Positions 1 through 5,324 of a stretch of DNA of 14,444 bases are shown piece by piece. The stretch lies in assembly GCA_028868235.1 (NCBI GenBank), contig JAGWUW010000023.1, forward strand, positions 1 to 14,444, in the 5' to 3' direction. Below the pieces are notes generated by a model, which worked only from the letters and a program-made list of their open reading frames with translations, had not been told where the DNA came from and ran no database searches. This stretch comes from Betaproteobacteria bacterium. GTDB taxonomy: Bacteria; Pseudomonadota; Gammaproteobacteria; Burkholderiales; Rhodocyclaceae. Made by a program: the position numbers and the translations under genes. Each line of letters opens with the position of its first letter. Within the stretch, counting starts at the first letter, position 1.

Positions 1-3
1 AGC

Positions 4-10
4 ACCTCCT
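4..10 (-). promoter_or_regulatory. Consensus ribosome binding site for a gene beyond the left edge
   Basis: Read on the minus strand the bases are AGGAGGT, a near-perfect complement of the 16S rRNA 3' end. They lie 3 bases from the window edge. No start codon is visible, so the gene it serves must begin just outside the window on the minus strand. The sigma-28-like promoter at 20-46 would place its transcription start just upstream of this site. The identity of the gene cannot be read from here. Confidence 0.6.
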
Positions 11-19
11 ACATCTCGT

Positions 20-46
20 CTAACGGCCGTTTGGGCCGAGAGTTGA
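20..46 (-). promoter_or_regulatory. Candidate sigma-28 (FliA/RpoF) promoter reading out of the window
   Basis: On the minus strand the sequence reads TCAACTCT, 11 bases, then GCCGTTAG. The enterobacterial FliA consensus is TAAAGTTT-N11-GCCGATAA, so the match is 5/8 in the -35 and 6/8 in the -10 with exactly the consensus spacing. Many bacteria use a TCAA variant of the -35. The predicted start would lie around position 12-13, directly upstream of the AGGAGGT at 4-10, which is the right arrangement for a short leader. This is a motif match only. The dyad character of the bases here (AACGGCCGTT at 22-31) could also mean a repressor site or chance. Confidence 0.4.
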
Positions 47-50
47 ATCG

Positions 51-74
51 CTGCTTGATACTTTAATCAAGCAG
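51..74. repeat. Perfect 9-bp inverted repeat (hairpin) downstream of pyrC'
   Basis: CTGCTTGAT at 51-59 is the exact reverse complement of ATCAAGCAG at 66-74, with a 6-base loop. It sits 36 bp past the pyrC' stop codon and immediately upstream of the sigma-28-like promoter. Neither strand has a U-tract after the stem, so it is not a classical intrinsic terminator. It may stabilise the 3' end of the pyr mRNA, assist factor-dependent termination, or insulate the next promoter. Confidence 0.6.
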
Positions 75-83
75 GGAGGGTGC

Positions 84-99
84 CGGCAAGCGCTTGCCG
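84..99. repeat. 16-bp perfect palindrome just after the pyrC' stop
   Basis: CGGCAAGCGCTTGCCG is fully self-complementary and lies 10 bp beyond the pyrC' stop codon. As RNA it would fold into a 6-bp stem with a GCGC loop. It is followed by no run of U on either strand. With the hairpin at 51-74 it forms a tandem of two inverted repeats in a 64-bp stretch that closes the pyr operon. A role in 3'-end formation is inferred from position; a protein binding site is an alternative. Confidence 0.5.
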
Positions 100-109
100 C
101 AGAAGTGGA

Positions 110-1411
110 TCAGGCGAACAGGCCGTCGTGCACCAGCTTGCCGTCGATCAGCGTGGCCTTGACGCGGCCAGGCAGCGCGTAGCCAAGGAAGGGCGTGTTC
201 TTGCCCTGGCTCCTGAGGCTGCTGCGACTGACCAGCATGTCGGCCTGCGGGTCGAAGATGCAGACGTCGGCGGCGGCGCCGACGCGCAGCGTGCCGGCGT
301 CGATGCCGAGAATGCGCGCCGGGTCGACCGTGACGCGCGCCAGCGCCTTGGTCAGCGGCAGCTTCATTTCCTGCGCCCACTTGAGGGTCAACGGTAGCAG
401 CAGCTCGAGCCCGGTGGCACCGGTCTCGGCTTCGCCGAAGGGGACCTGCTTGCCGTCGTCGTCGACCGGCGCGTGATCCGAGCAGAGCGCGTCGATGAGG
501 CCATCGGCCAGCCCCTGGCGCAGCGCGTCGCGGTCACGCTGGCTGCGCAGCGGCGGATCGAGGCGCGCATGCGAATTGAAGTAGCCGATGTCGTTCTCGC
601 ACAGATGCAGATGGTGCGCGGACACGTCGCAAGTGATCTTGATGCCTTGTTCGCGGCCGATGCGGATCATGTCCAGACCGGCGGCCGAAGACACGCGCGT
701 GACGTGCAGGCGCACCCCGGTTTCCTGCGCCAGCAGCAGCAGGGTACCCAGCGCGACGGTTTCGGCGGCAACCGGAATGCCCTTGAGGCCGAGGCGAGCC
801 GCCACCTCGCCGTCGTGAGCGACGCCGTTGCGCGCCAGATACGGGTCCTGCGCCTGCAGCCACACCGGGAAGTCGAAGGTGGCGGCGTACTGCATGGCGC
901 GCAGCAGCACCTCGGTATCGACGATGCCGACATTGGCTTGACCGAAGGCAACGCAGCCGGCATCCACCAGCTCGGCCATCTCGGTGATGCGCTTGCCGCC
1001 GAGGCCGGTGGTGAGGGCGCCGATCGGATAGACGTTGGCGAATTCCGGAAGACGCGCGCGATGCTTGAGCATCTCGACCAGACCCGGCTCGTCGAGTACC
1101 GGATCGGTATCAGGCGGGCAGGCCAGGCTGGTCACGCCGCCGGCCGCGGCGGCGGCCATTTCCGATTCGAGCGTGGCCTTGTATTCGAAGCCGGGCTCGC
1201 GCAGGCGCGCCGCCAGATCGACGAGACCCGGCGCGACCACGCAGCCGCTGGCATTGATGGTGGCCATGGCGCCGGCCTCGAAGCCGGCCGGCGCAACCTT
1301 GCCGCCATCGCCGATGGCAACGATGCGGCCGTCGGCGATATATACGTCGGCCAGCTGGTCTACGCCGCTGGCCGGATCGACGACGCGGCCGTTGCTGATC
1401 TTGAGTTTCAT
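110..1411 (-). CDS. pyrC': Non-catalytic dihydroorotase homologue PyrC' (PyrX), partner of aspartate carbamoyltransferase
   Basis: A 433-residue protein with the whole amidohydrolase fold of a class I dihydroorotase. The conserved stretch normally reading DxHxHLREPG is here [10 protein letters not shown] (residues 65-74), so both zinc histidines are Ala67 and Arg69. The FSDDG-type metal aspartate region is FGQAN (156-160) and the HxED histidine is Gln186. The later histidine (SAHHL, His266) and the catalytic-position aspartate (SDHAP, Asp312) remain. With most metal ligands gone the protein should not hydrolyse dihydroorotate. In Pseudomonas the equivalent PyrC' is an inactive subunit needed for the dodecameric PyrB-PyrC' aspartate carbamoyltransferase. 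The start ATG overlaps the pyrB stop by 4 bp (ATGA), and a GGGAG lies just upstream inside pyrB, which suggests coupled translation and fixed stoichiometry. An active pyrC must lie elsewhere in the genome. Many pipelines would label this simply dihydroorotase, which I think is misleading. Confidence 0.93.
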   Translation of the reverse strand: MKLKISNGRVVDPASGVDQLADVYIADGRIVAIGDGGKVAPAGFEAGAMATINASGCVVAPGLVDLAARLREPGFEYKATLESEMAAAAAGGVTSLACPPDTDPVLDEPGLVEMLKHRARLPEFANVYPIGALTTGLGGKRITEMAELVDAGCVAFGQANVGIVDTEVLLRAMQYAATFDFPVWLQAQDPYLARNGVAHDGEVAARLGLKGIPVAAETVALGTLLLLAQETGVRLHVTRVSSAAGLDMIRIGREQGIKITCDVSAHHLHLCENDIGYFNSHARLDPPLRSQRDRDALRQGLADGLIDALCSDHAPVDDDGKQVPFGEAETGATGLELLLPLTLKWAQEMKLPLTKALARVTVDPARILGIDAGTLRVGAAADVCIFDPQADMLVSRSSLRSQGKNTPFLGYALPGRVKATLIDGKLVHDGLFA

Positions 1412-2382
1412 TCTGCCGCTCCCTGCGTGCCCGCCAAGATGTCCATCACCGCCATGCGCACCGCGATGCCGAAGGTCACCTGCGGCAGGATCACGGCCTG
1501 GCCGCTGTCCGCCACCGCCGAATCGATCTCGACGCCGCGGTTCATCGGCCCCGGGTGCATGACGATGGCATCGGGCTTGGCGAGGGCCAGCTTGTCCGGG
1601 CTGAGGCCGAAGGCCTTGAAGTACTCCTGGCTGCTGGGCAGCAGCGCGCCCTCCATGCGCTCGCTCTGCAGGCGCAGCATCATCACCACGTCGACGCCGC
1701 GCAGGCCTTCCTTCATGTCATGGAAGACGCGCACGCCGAGGCGCTCGACCGCCGTCGGCAGCAACGTCTTGGGCGCGATCACGCGGATCTCGGGCACACC
1801 CAGCGTGGTCAGCGCGTGGATCTGCGAACGCGCCACGCGCGAATGCAGCACGTCGCCGACGATGGCCACGGTCAGCTGCGTGAAGTCCTTCTTGTAGTGA
1901 CGGATGGTGTACATGTCGAGCAGGCCCTGCGTCGGGTGGGCATGGCGCCCATCACCGGCATTGACCACATGCACGTCGTCACGGCCAATGCGCCGCAGGT
2001 GCTCGGTGATCAGGAAAGGGGCGCCGCTCGAAGCGTGGCGAACGACGAACAGGTTAGCGTGCATGGCCACCAGGTTGTCGATGGTATCGAGCAGGGTTTC
2101 CCCCTTGGCCGTCGACGACTTGTTGATATCGAGGTTGATGACGTCCGCAGACAAGCGTTTGGCGGCAATCTCGAAGGTGGTGCGGGTGCGCGTCGAATTC
2201 TCGAAGAACAGGTTGAAGACACTCTTGCCGCGCAGCAGGGGCACCTTCTTCACGTCGCGTGCCGAAACCTCCATGAAGGATGCGGCAGTATCGAGAATCT
2301 GGGTCAGGATGCCCTTGGGCAGGCCTTCGATAGACAGCAGGTGGGCGAGTTCGCCGTTTTTGTTCAACTGCGGGTTATGCAT
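1408..2382 (-). CDS. pyrB: Aspartate carbamoyltransferase catalytic chain PyrB
   Basis: Catalyses carbamoyl phosphate + L-aspartate to N-carbamoyl-L-aspartate, the committed step of pyrimidine synthesis, in the cytosol. The 324-residue product shows the carbamoyl-phosphate loop STRTR (63-67), the mobile loop STAKGET (90-96), HASSGAPF (116-123), HAHPTQ (147-152), HSRVARS (180-186) and the aspartate-domain [11 protein letters not shown] (276-286). The frame is open for another 74 codons upstream, but that extension only reads through pyrR in another frame. The ATG at 2382 has GGAGG 7 bases before it and gives the family N-terminus, so I chose it. The start overlaps the pyrR stop by 8 bp and the stop overlaps the pyrC' start by 4 bp. 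No pyrI regulatory-chain gene is nearby. Together with the inactive PyrC' this points to the large PyrB-PyrC' class of enzyme rather than the E. coli PyrB-PyrI class. Confidence 0.97.
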   Translation of the reverse strand: MHNPQLNKNGELAHLLSIEGLPKGILTQILDTAASFMEVSARDVKKVPLLRGKSVFNLFFENSTRTRTTFEIAAKRLSADVINLDINKSSTAKGETLLDTIDNLVAMHANLFVVRHASSGAPFLITEHLRRIGRDDVHVVNAGDGRHAHPTQGLLDMYTIRHYKKDFTQLTVAIVGDVLHSRVARSQIHALTTLGVPEIRVIAPKTLLPTAVERLGVRVFHDMKEGLRGVDVVMMLRLQSERMEGALLPSSQEYFKAFGLSPDKLALAKPDAIVMHPGPMNRGVEIDSAVADSGQAVILPQVTFGIAVRMAVMDILAGTQGAAE

Positions 2383-2884
2383 GCTCCAGCCTCCAGGCGA
2401 GTTGACCATCATCCTTGCGTTCGAGAACCAGGTTCTGTCCTTCGCTGAGCGGGACCTCCCAGGTTCCGTAGGAGGCAGCCACGGGCAACTCACGCCCGCC
2501 GCGGTCAGCCAGCACAGCCAGTTCGACCGCAGCCGGGCGACCGTAGTCGAACAACTCGTTGATGGCGGCACGCGTCGTGCGGCCGGTGTAGAGCACGTCA
2601 TCAACCAGAATGATGTGGCGCCCTTCGACGTCGAAGGGAATGAGCGTCGGCCGGCATTGCGGATGCAGGCCTTTTTCCGAAAAATCGTCGCGATAGAAGG
2701 AAACGTCGATCAGGCCGATATCGTCAGCCAGGCCGAGCAATTCCTTCAGCCGCTCGGCAATCCAGGCGCCGCCGCTGTAGATACCGACCAGCGCTGGGTT
2801 CTTGGACAGTTGCGGACGGATCAGGTCGGCCAATTGGCGACACTGGGCCTCGGCATCAGGCAGTGGGTTGGGTAGGGATGACAT
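2375..2884 (-). CDS. pyrR: PyrR: bifunctional pyrimidine operon regulator / uracil phosphoribosyltransferase
   Basis: A 169-residue type I phosphoribosyltransferase. The PRPP loop [10 protein letters not shown] is at residues 94-103, the N-terminal SGGAW loop at 38-42, and the family's [11 protein letters not shown] hairpin at 125-135. In Gram-positive bacteria PyrR binds pyr mRNA and also makes UMP from uracil and PRPP. In proteobacteria its regulatory mode is less settled. The ATG at 2884 gives the usual short N-terminus; a longer in-frame extension upstream lies inside ruvX and has no family character. The start overlaps the end of ruvX by 29 bp and the TAA stop overlaps the pyrB start by 8 bp, so its translation is probably coupled to both. 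I see no PyrR-type attenuator: there is no non-coding leader in front of pyrR or pyrB to hold one, so any control must act elsewhere or at another level. Confidence 0.95.
   Translation of the reverse strand: MSSLPNPLPDAEAQCRQLADLIRPQLSKNPALVGIYSGGAWIAERLKELLGLADDIGLIDVSFYRDDFSEKGLHPQCRPTLIPFDVEGRHIILVDDVLYTGRTTRAAINELFDYGRPAAVELAVLADRGGRELPVAASYGTWEVPLSEGQNLVLERKDDGQLAWRLEHA
2390..2394 (-). promoter_or_regulatory. Ribosome binding site that fixes the pyrB start
   Basis: GGAGG on the minus strand, 7 bases upstream of the pyrB ATG at 2382. It lies inside the last codons of pyrR. It is a clear Shine-Dalgarno sequence and rules in favour of this ATG over the far longer upstream reading of the same frame. 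Confidence 0.8.
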
Positions 2885-3296
2885 GCTGCGGGCTTTCAAA
2901 CCAGGTTTGGAGAATGAGTTGGGCTGCCACCGCATCGAGCAGCGGTTTGGCGGTCTTGCTGTTGCGGCCGGTTTCGCGCAGGCGCGCCTCGGCATCGAGC
3001 GATGTCAGGCGCTCATCGGCATAGGAAACCGGCAAATTGAAACGCTTTGCCAGGCGCTCGCCAAACTTGCTGGCGAGCCGTGTCATTTCGTGCGGCGTGC
3101 CATCGGCATGGGTTGGCAGGCCGACCACCAAATGCGTCGGCTGCCATTCGGCAATCAGCTTGCCGATGGCGGCAAAACGGTCTTTGTTCGATTCAGCGTG
3201 GATGACGGTCAGGGGATGGGCGCTACCGAGCAGGGTTTCGCCGGTCGCCACGCCGATGCGCTTTTCGCCGAAGTCGAAAGCGAGAACAGTGCCCAT
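2856..3296 (-). CDS. ruvX: RuvX/YqgF family RNase H-fold nuclease (putative Holliday junction resolvase, pre-16S rRNA nuclease)
   Basis: A 146-residue protein of the usual YqgF length. It starts with the family motif FDFGEKRIG, carrying the first acidic residue Asp8. DERLTS follows at 94-99 (Glu95) and LLDAVAAQLILQ at 119-130 (Asp121). These are the acidic residues of the RNase H-like active site. Family members were proposed as Holliday junction resolvases, and in E. coli YqgF is required for 5' maturation of 16S rRNA, so both functions are given. It follows yqgE by 16 bp and overlaps the pyrR start by 29 bp. The yqgE-ruvX pairing is widespread in proteobacteria. The Shine-Dalgarno before the ATG is weak, which fits coupling to the yqgE stop. 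Confidence 0.95.
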   Translation of the reverse strand: MGTVLAFDFGEKRIGVATGETLLGSAHPLTVIHAESNKDRFAAIGKLIAEWQPTHLVVGLPTHADGTPHEMTRLASKFGERLAKRFNLPVSYADERLTSLDAEARLRETGRNSKTAKPLLDAVAAQLILQTWFESPQHVIPTQPTA

Positions 3297-3312
3297 CAGC
3301 GACCGAATCCGA

Positions 3313-3873
3313 TCATGCGTGTCCGGCCACGTCGGAAAGCTGGGTGAAGCTGATGCCCAGTTTCTGCATCGCCGCCGGCAAGCGTTCCTCCGGCGGCAGA
3401 TCGAACAGGATGCTGGCTTTGGCCGGTACCGTCAGCCAGGAATTTTGGGCGAGCTCGTCTTCGAGTTGGCCGGCATCCCAGCCGGCGTACCCAAGCGAAA
3501 TGAGGATTTCGGAAGGCAACCCATCCTTGCCGACCGAGGCCAGCACATCGCGCGAACTGGTTAACCCGACATCGCCATTGACCGCCAGGGTCGATTGCCA
3601 GTGGCCGATCGGACGATGCAGCACGAAACCGCGATCCAGTTGCACCGGCCCGCCAAAATACACCGGCAGGTTGGCCAGGCTCGCAGCCTCTAGCTTGATG
3701 TCGATCTTTTCGAACAATCCGGCCACATTCATGTCGATCGGCCGATTGACGATAATGCCCAAGGCCCCGTTCTCGTTATGTTCGCAGACATAGACGAGCG
3801 CATTGGAAAAATAGGGGTCTTCCAGCGTCGGCATGGCGATCAGGAAGTGGTCGGTCAGGTTGACGTTGTCCAT
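3313..3873 (-). CDS. yqgE: YqgE/AlgH family protein (DUF179)
   Basis: A 186-residue cytosolic protein with the family hallmarks: [19 protein letters not shown] near the N-terminus, [16 protein letters not shown] (about residues 30-45), and [15 protein letters not shown]. The biochemical role of YqgE is not established. The Pseudomonas name AlgH comes from an effect on alginate gene expression. ATG at 3873 begins at the family N-terminus ([14 protein letters not shown]). A TTG start 12 codons upstream is possible but adds a non-conserved tail. No good Shine-Dalgarno precedes the ATG, while a TAAAAT hexamer ends 7 bases before it, so a leaderless mRNA is possible. It is the first gene of the yqgE-ruvX-pyrR-pyrB-pyrC' run and diverges from phrB across 38 bp. 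Confidence 0.93.
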   Translation of the reverse strand: MDNVNLTDHFLIAMPTLEDPYFSNALVYVCEHNENGALGIIVNRPIDMNVAGLFEKIDIKLEAASLANLPVYFGGPVQLDRGFVLHRPIGHWQSTLAVNGDVGLTSSRDVLASVGKDGLPSEILISLGYAGWDAGQLEDELAQNSWLTVPAKASILFDLPPEERLPAAMQKLGISFTQLSDVAGHA

Positions 3874-3880
3874 AGGTGGA

Positions 3881-3909
3881 ATTTTAATCGCCGGGGAGGT
3901 ACAAACCAA
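3881..3909 (-). promoter_or_regulatory. Candidate sigma-70 promoter for the yqgE-pyr operon, possibly giving a leaderless mRNA
   Basis: On the minus strand TTGGTT (3909-3904), a 17-base spacer and TAAAAT (3886-3881) form a weak -35 (3/6) and a good -10 (5/6). The -10 ends 7 bases before the yqgE ATG, so transcription would begin at or within a base of the start codon. The match is short and unproven; a promoter further upstream inside phrB is the alternative. Confidence 0.35.
3893..3900 (+). promoter_or_regulatory. Ribosome binding site of phrB
   Basis: GGGGAGGT on the plus strand, with 11 bases between its last base and the phrB ATG at 3912. The spacing is on the long side but there is no nearer ATG. 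The same bases form the spacer of the candidate yqgE promoter on the other strand, so the two signals are physically interleaved. Confidence 0.6.
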
Positions 3910-3911
3910 CC

Positions 3912-5324
3912 ATGAACCAAGAAAAAGCCCTGGTCTGGTTCCGCCGCGACCTGCGCGACCACGACCACGCCGCCCTCAGTGCGGCCCTGAGCAATGCCCG
4001 GCAAGTCTATTGCGCCTTTGTCTTCGACACCGACATTCTCGATGCGTTGCCATCGAGACAGGACCGGCGCGTCCATTTCATCCATGCATCGCTGGTCGAA
4101 CTCGACGCAGCGCTACGTGCCCGGGGCGGCGGACTGATTGTTCGGCACGGCCGGGCGGCCGATGAAATTCCCACCCTCGCCACCGAGCTTGGCGTTGGTG
4201 CGGTGTTTGCCAACCGGGATTACGAACCGGCAGCCAAGGAGCGGGACGCAGCAGTCGCCGCAGCGCTGCAGCAGCAAGGCATCCGCTTCCATGCCGGCAA
4301 GGATCAGGCCATTTCCGACAGGACCGAGGTATTGACCCAGGCCGGCAAGCCCTTCACAGTCTTCACGCCTTACAAGAACGCCTGGCTGAAGCGGCTCACC
4401 CCGGCCGACTACGCGGAGTGGCAGTGCGCAGGACAACTGGCGCCGAGTCAACTTACCGGCGTACCGACGCTCGAGCGGATCGGATTTGGCGCGACCGATC
4501 TCGAAAATATCGGCATCCGGCCCGGCATGTCGGGCGCCCGCGCCTTGTGGAACGATTTCCGCGCCGGGCGCATTGTCCGCTACGGTGCGCTGCGTGACTT
4601 CCCGGCAATCAAGGGAGTTTCCTACCTCTCCGTCCATCTCCGTTTTGGCACCCTCTCGATCCGCGAACTGGTCCGCACGGCGGTAGCGGAGGAAGCAAGC
4701 GCCTGGCTCAACGAACTGATCTGGCGCGACTTCTATTTCATGATCCTCGACCATTTCCCGCACGTTGTCGGCCATGCCTTCAAGCGGGAATACGACGCCA
4801 TCCGCTGGGCCGACTGGCCGGCCGGCCTTGCCGCCTGGCAGGCGGGCCGTACCGGCTACCCGCTAGTCGATGCCGCCATGCGCCAGCTCAATCACTGCGG
4901 CTGGATGCACAACCGCCTGCGCATGGTCGTCGCCTCCTTCCTGAGCAAAGATCTCGGCCTTGACTGGCGCCTGGGGGAACGCTATTTCGCCGACCAACTG
5001 AATGACTTCGATCTGTCGGCCAACAATGGCGGCTGGCAGTGGGCATCTTCGAGTGGCTGCGATGCCCAGCCCTACTTCCGCATTTTCAACCCGGTCACCC
5101 AGTCGGAAAAATTCGATCCGGAAGGAAAATTCATCCGCCGCTACGTGCCGGAACTGGCTTCGGTCCCGGACAAGTACATCCATGCGCCGTGGGCTATGGG
5201 GCGGATCGAGCAGGAAGCGATCGGGATGGTGATCGGCCGGGATTATCCAACACCGATCGTGGACCATAAAAAGGCCAGGGACGAAACCCTGGCCCGTTAT
5301 GCGGTGGTCAAGAAGACGTGCTAG
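3912..5324 (+). CDS. phrB: Deoxyribodipyrimidine photolyase (class I CPD photolyase)
   Basis: A 470-residue FAD enzyme that splits cyclobutane pyrimidine dimers using blue/near-UV light. The N-terminal Rossmann-like domain begins with [17 protein letters not shown]; the C-terminal helical FAD domain runs from about residue 200. The lesion-site motif NELIWRDFY (267-275) keeps Glu268 and Trp271. Trp299, Trp352 and Trp375 align with the E. coli electron-transfer triad (306, 359, 382) with identical spacing. Asn371 in SANNGGWQW matches E. coli Asn378, the residue typical of photolyases rather than plant-type cryptochromes. [12 protein letters not shown] and [29 protein letters not shown] are also family signatures. 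The gene is the only one on this strand, diverges from yqgE and converges on pilL with a 4-bp overlap. Its final codons contain the pil operon terminator. The type of antenna chromophore cannot be told from the sequence by eye. Confidence 0.96.
   Translation: MNQEKALVWFRRDLRDHDHAALSAALSNARQVYCAFVFDTDILDALPSRQDRRVHFIHASLVELDAALRARGGGLIVRHGRAADEIPTLATELGVGAVFANRDYEPAAKERDAAVAAALQQQGIRFHAGKDQAISDRTEVLTQAGKPFTVFTPYKNAWLKRLTPADYAEWQCAGQLAPSQLTGVPTLERIGFGATDLENIGIRPGMSGARALWNDFRAGRIVRYGALRDFPAIKGVSYLSVHLRFGTLSIRELVRTAVAEEASAWLNELIWRDFYFMILDHFPHVVGHAFKREYDAIRWADWPAGLAAWQAGRTGYPLVDAAMRQLNHCGWMHNRLRMVVASFLSKDLGLDWRLGERYFADQLNDFDLSANNGGWQWASSSGCDAQPYFRIFNPVTQSEKFDPEGKFIRRYVPELASVPDKYIHAPWAMGRIEQEAIGMVIGRDYPTPIVDHKKARDETLARYAVVKKTC
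5268..5294 (-). terminator. Rho-independent terminator of the pil operon, embedded in the phrB coding sequence
   Basis: On the minus strand: GGCCAGGG (5294-5287), a 6-base loop TTTCGT, CCCTGGCC (5280-5273), then TTTTT (5272-5268). This is a perfect 8-bp GC-rich stem followed directly by a U-tract, a textbook intrinsic terminator. It begins 26 bp past the pilL stop codon and is oriented for the pilGHIJL transcript. The plus strand has no U-run after the stem, so it should not end phrB mRNA. The bases also code for the phrB residues KKARDETLA. Confidence 0.85.

Noticed and set aside
51..74. Hairpin as a rho-independent terminator of the pyr operon
   Set aside because: No run of U follows the stem on either strand, so I list it only as an inverted repeat.
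473..1897. Long open frame of 474 codons on the plus strand opposite pyrC' and pyrB
   Set aside because: It is antisense to two genes with clear family motifs, has the repetitive Arg/Gly/His/Ala composition typical of GC-rich shadow frames, shows no known motif, and crosses the pyrB-pyrC' junction.
2383..2604. N-terminal extension of pyrB by 74 codons
   Set aside because: The extension reads through pyrR in another frame and has no aspartate carbamoyltransferase character. The ATG at 2382 has a clear GGAGG 7 bases upstream.
5268..5294. The same hairpin as a bidirectional terminator for phrB
   Set aside because: On the plus strand the stem is followed by CGTTATGCGG with no U-tract, and it lies before the phrB stop codon.
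3912..5324. Cryptochrome rather than photolyase
   Set aside because: Asn371 at the flavin N5 position, the lesion-site Glu268/Trp271 and the absence of a long C-terminal tail favour a repair photolyase.
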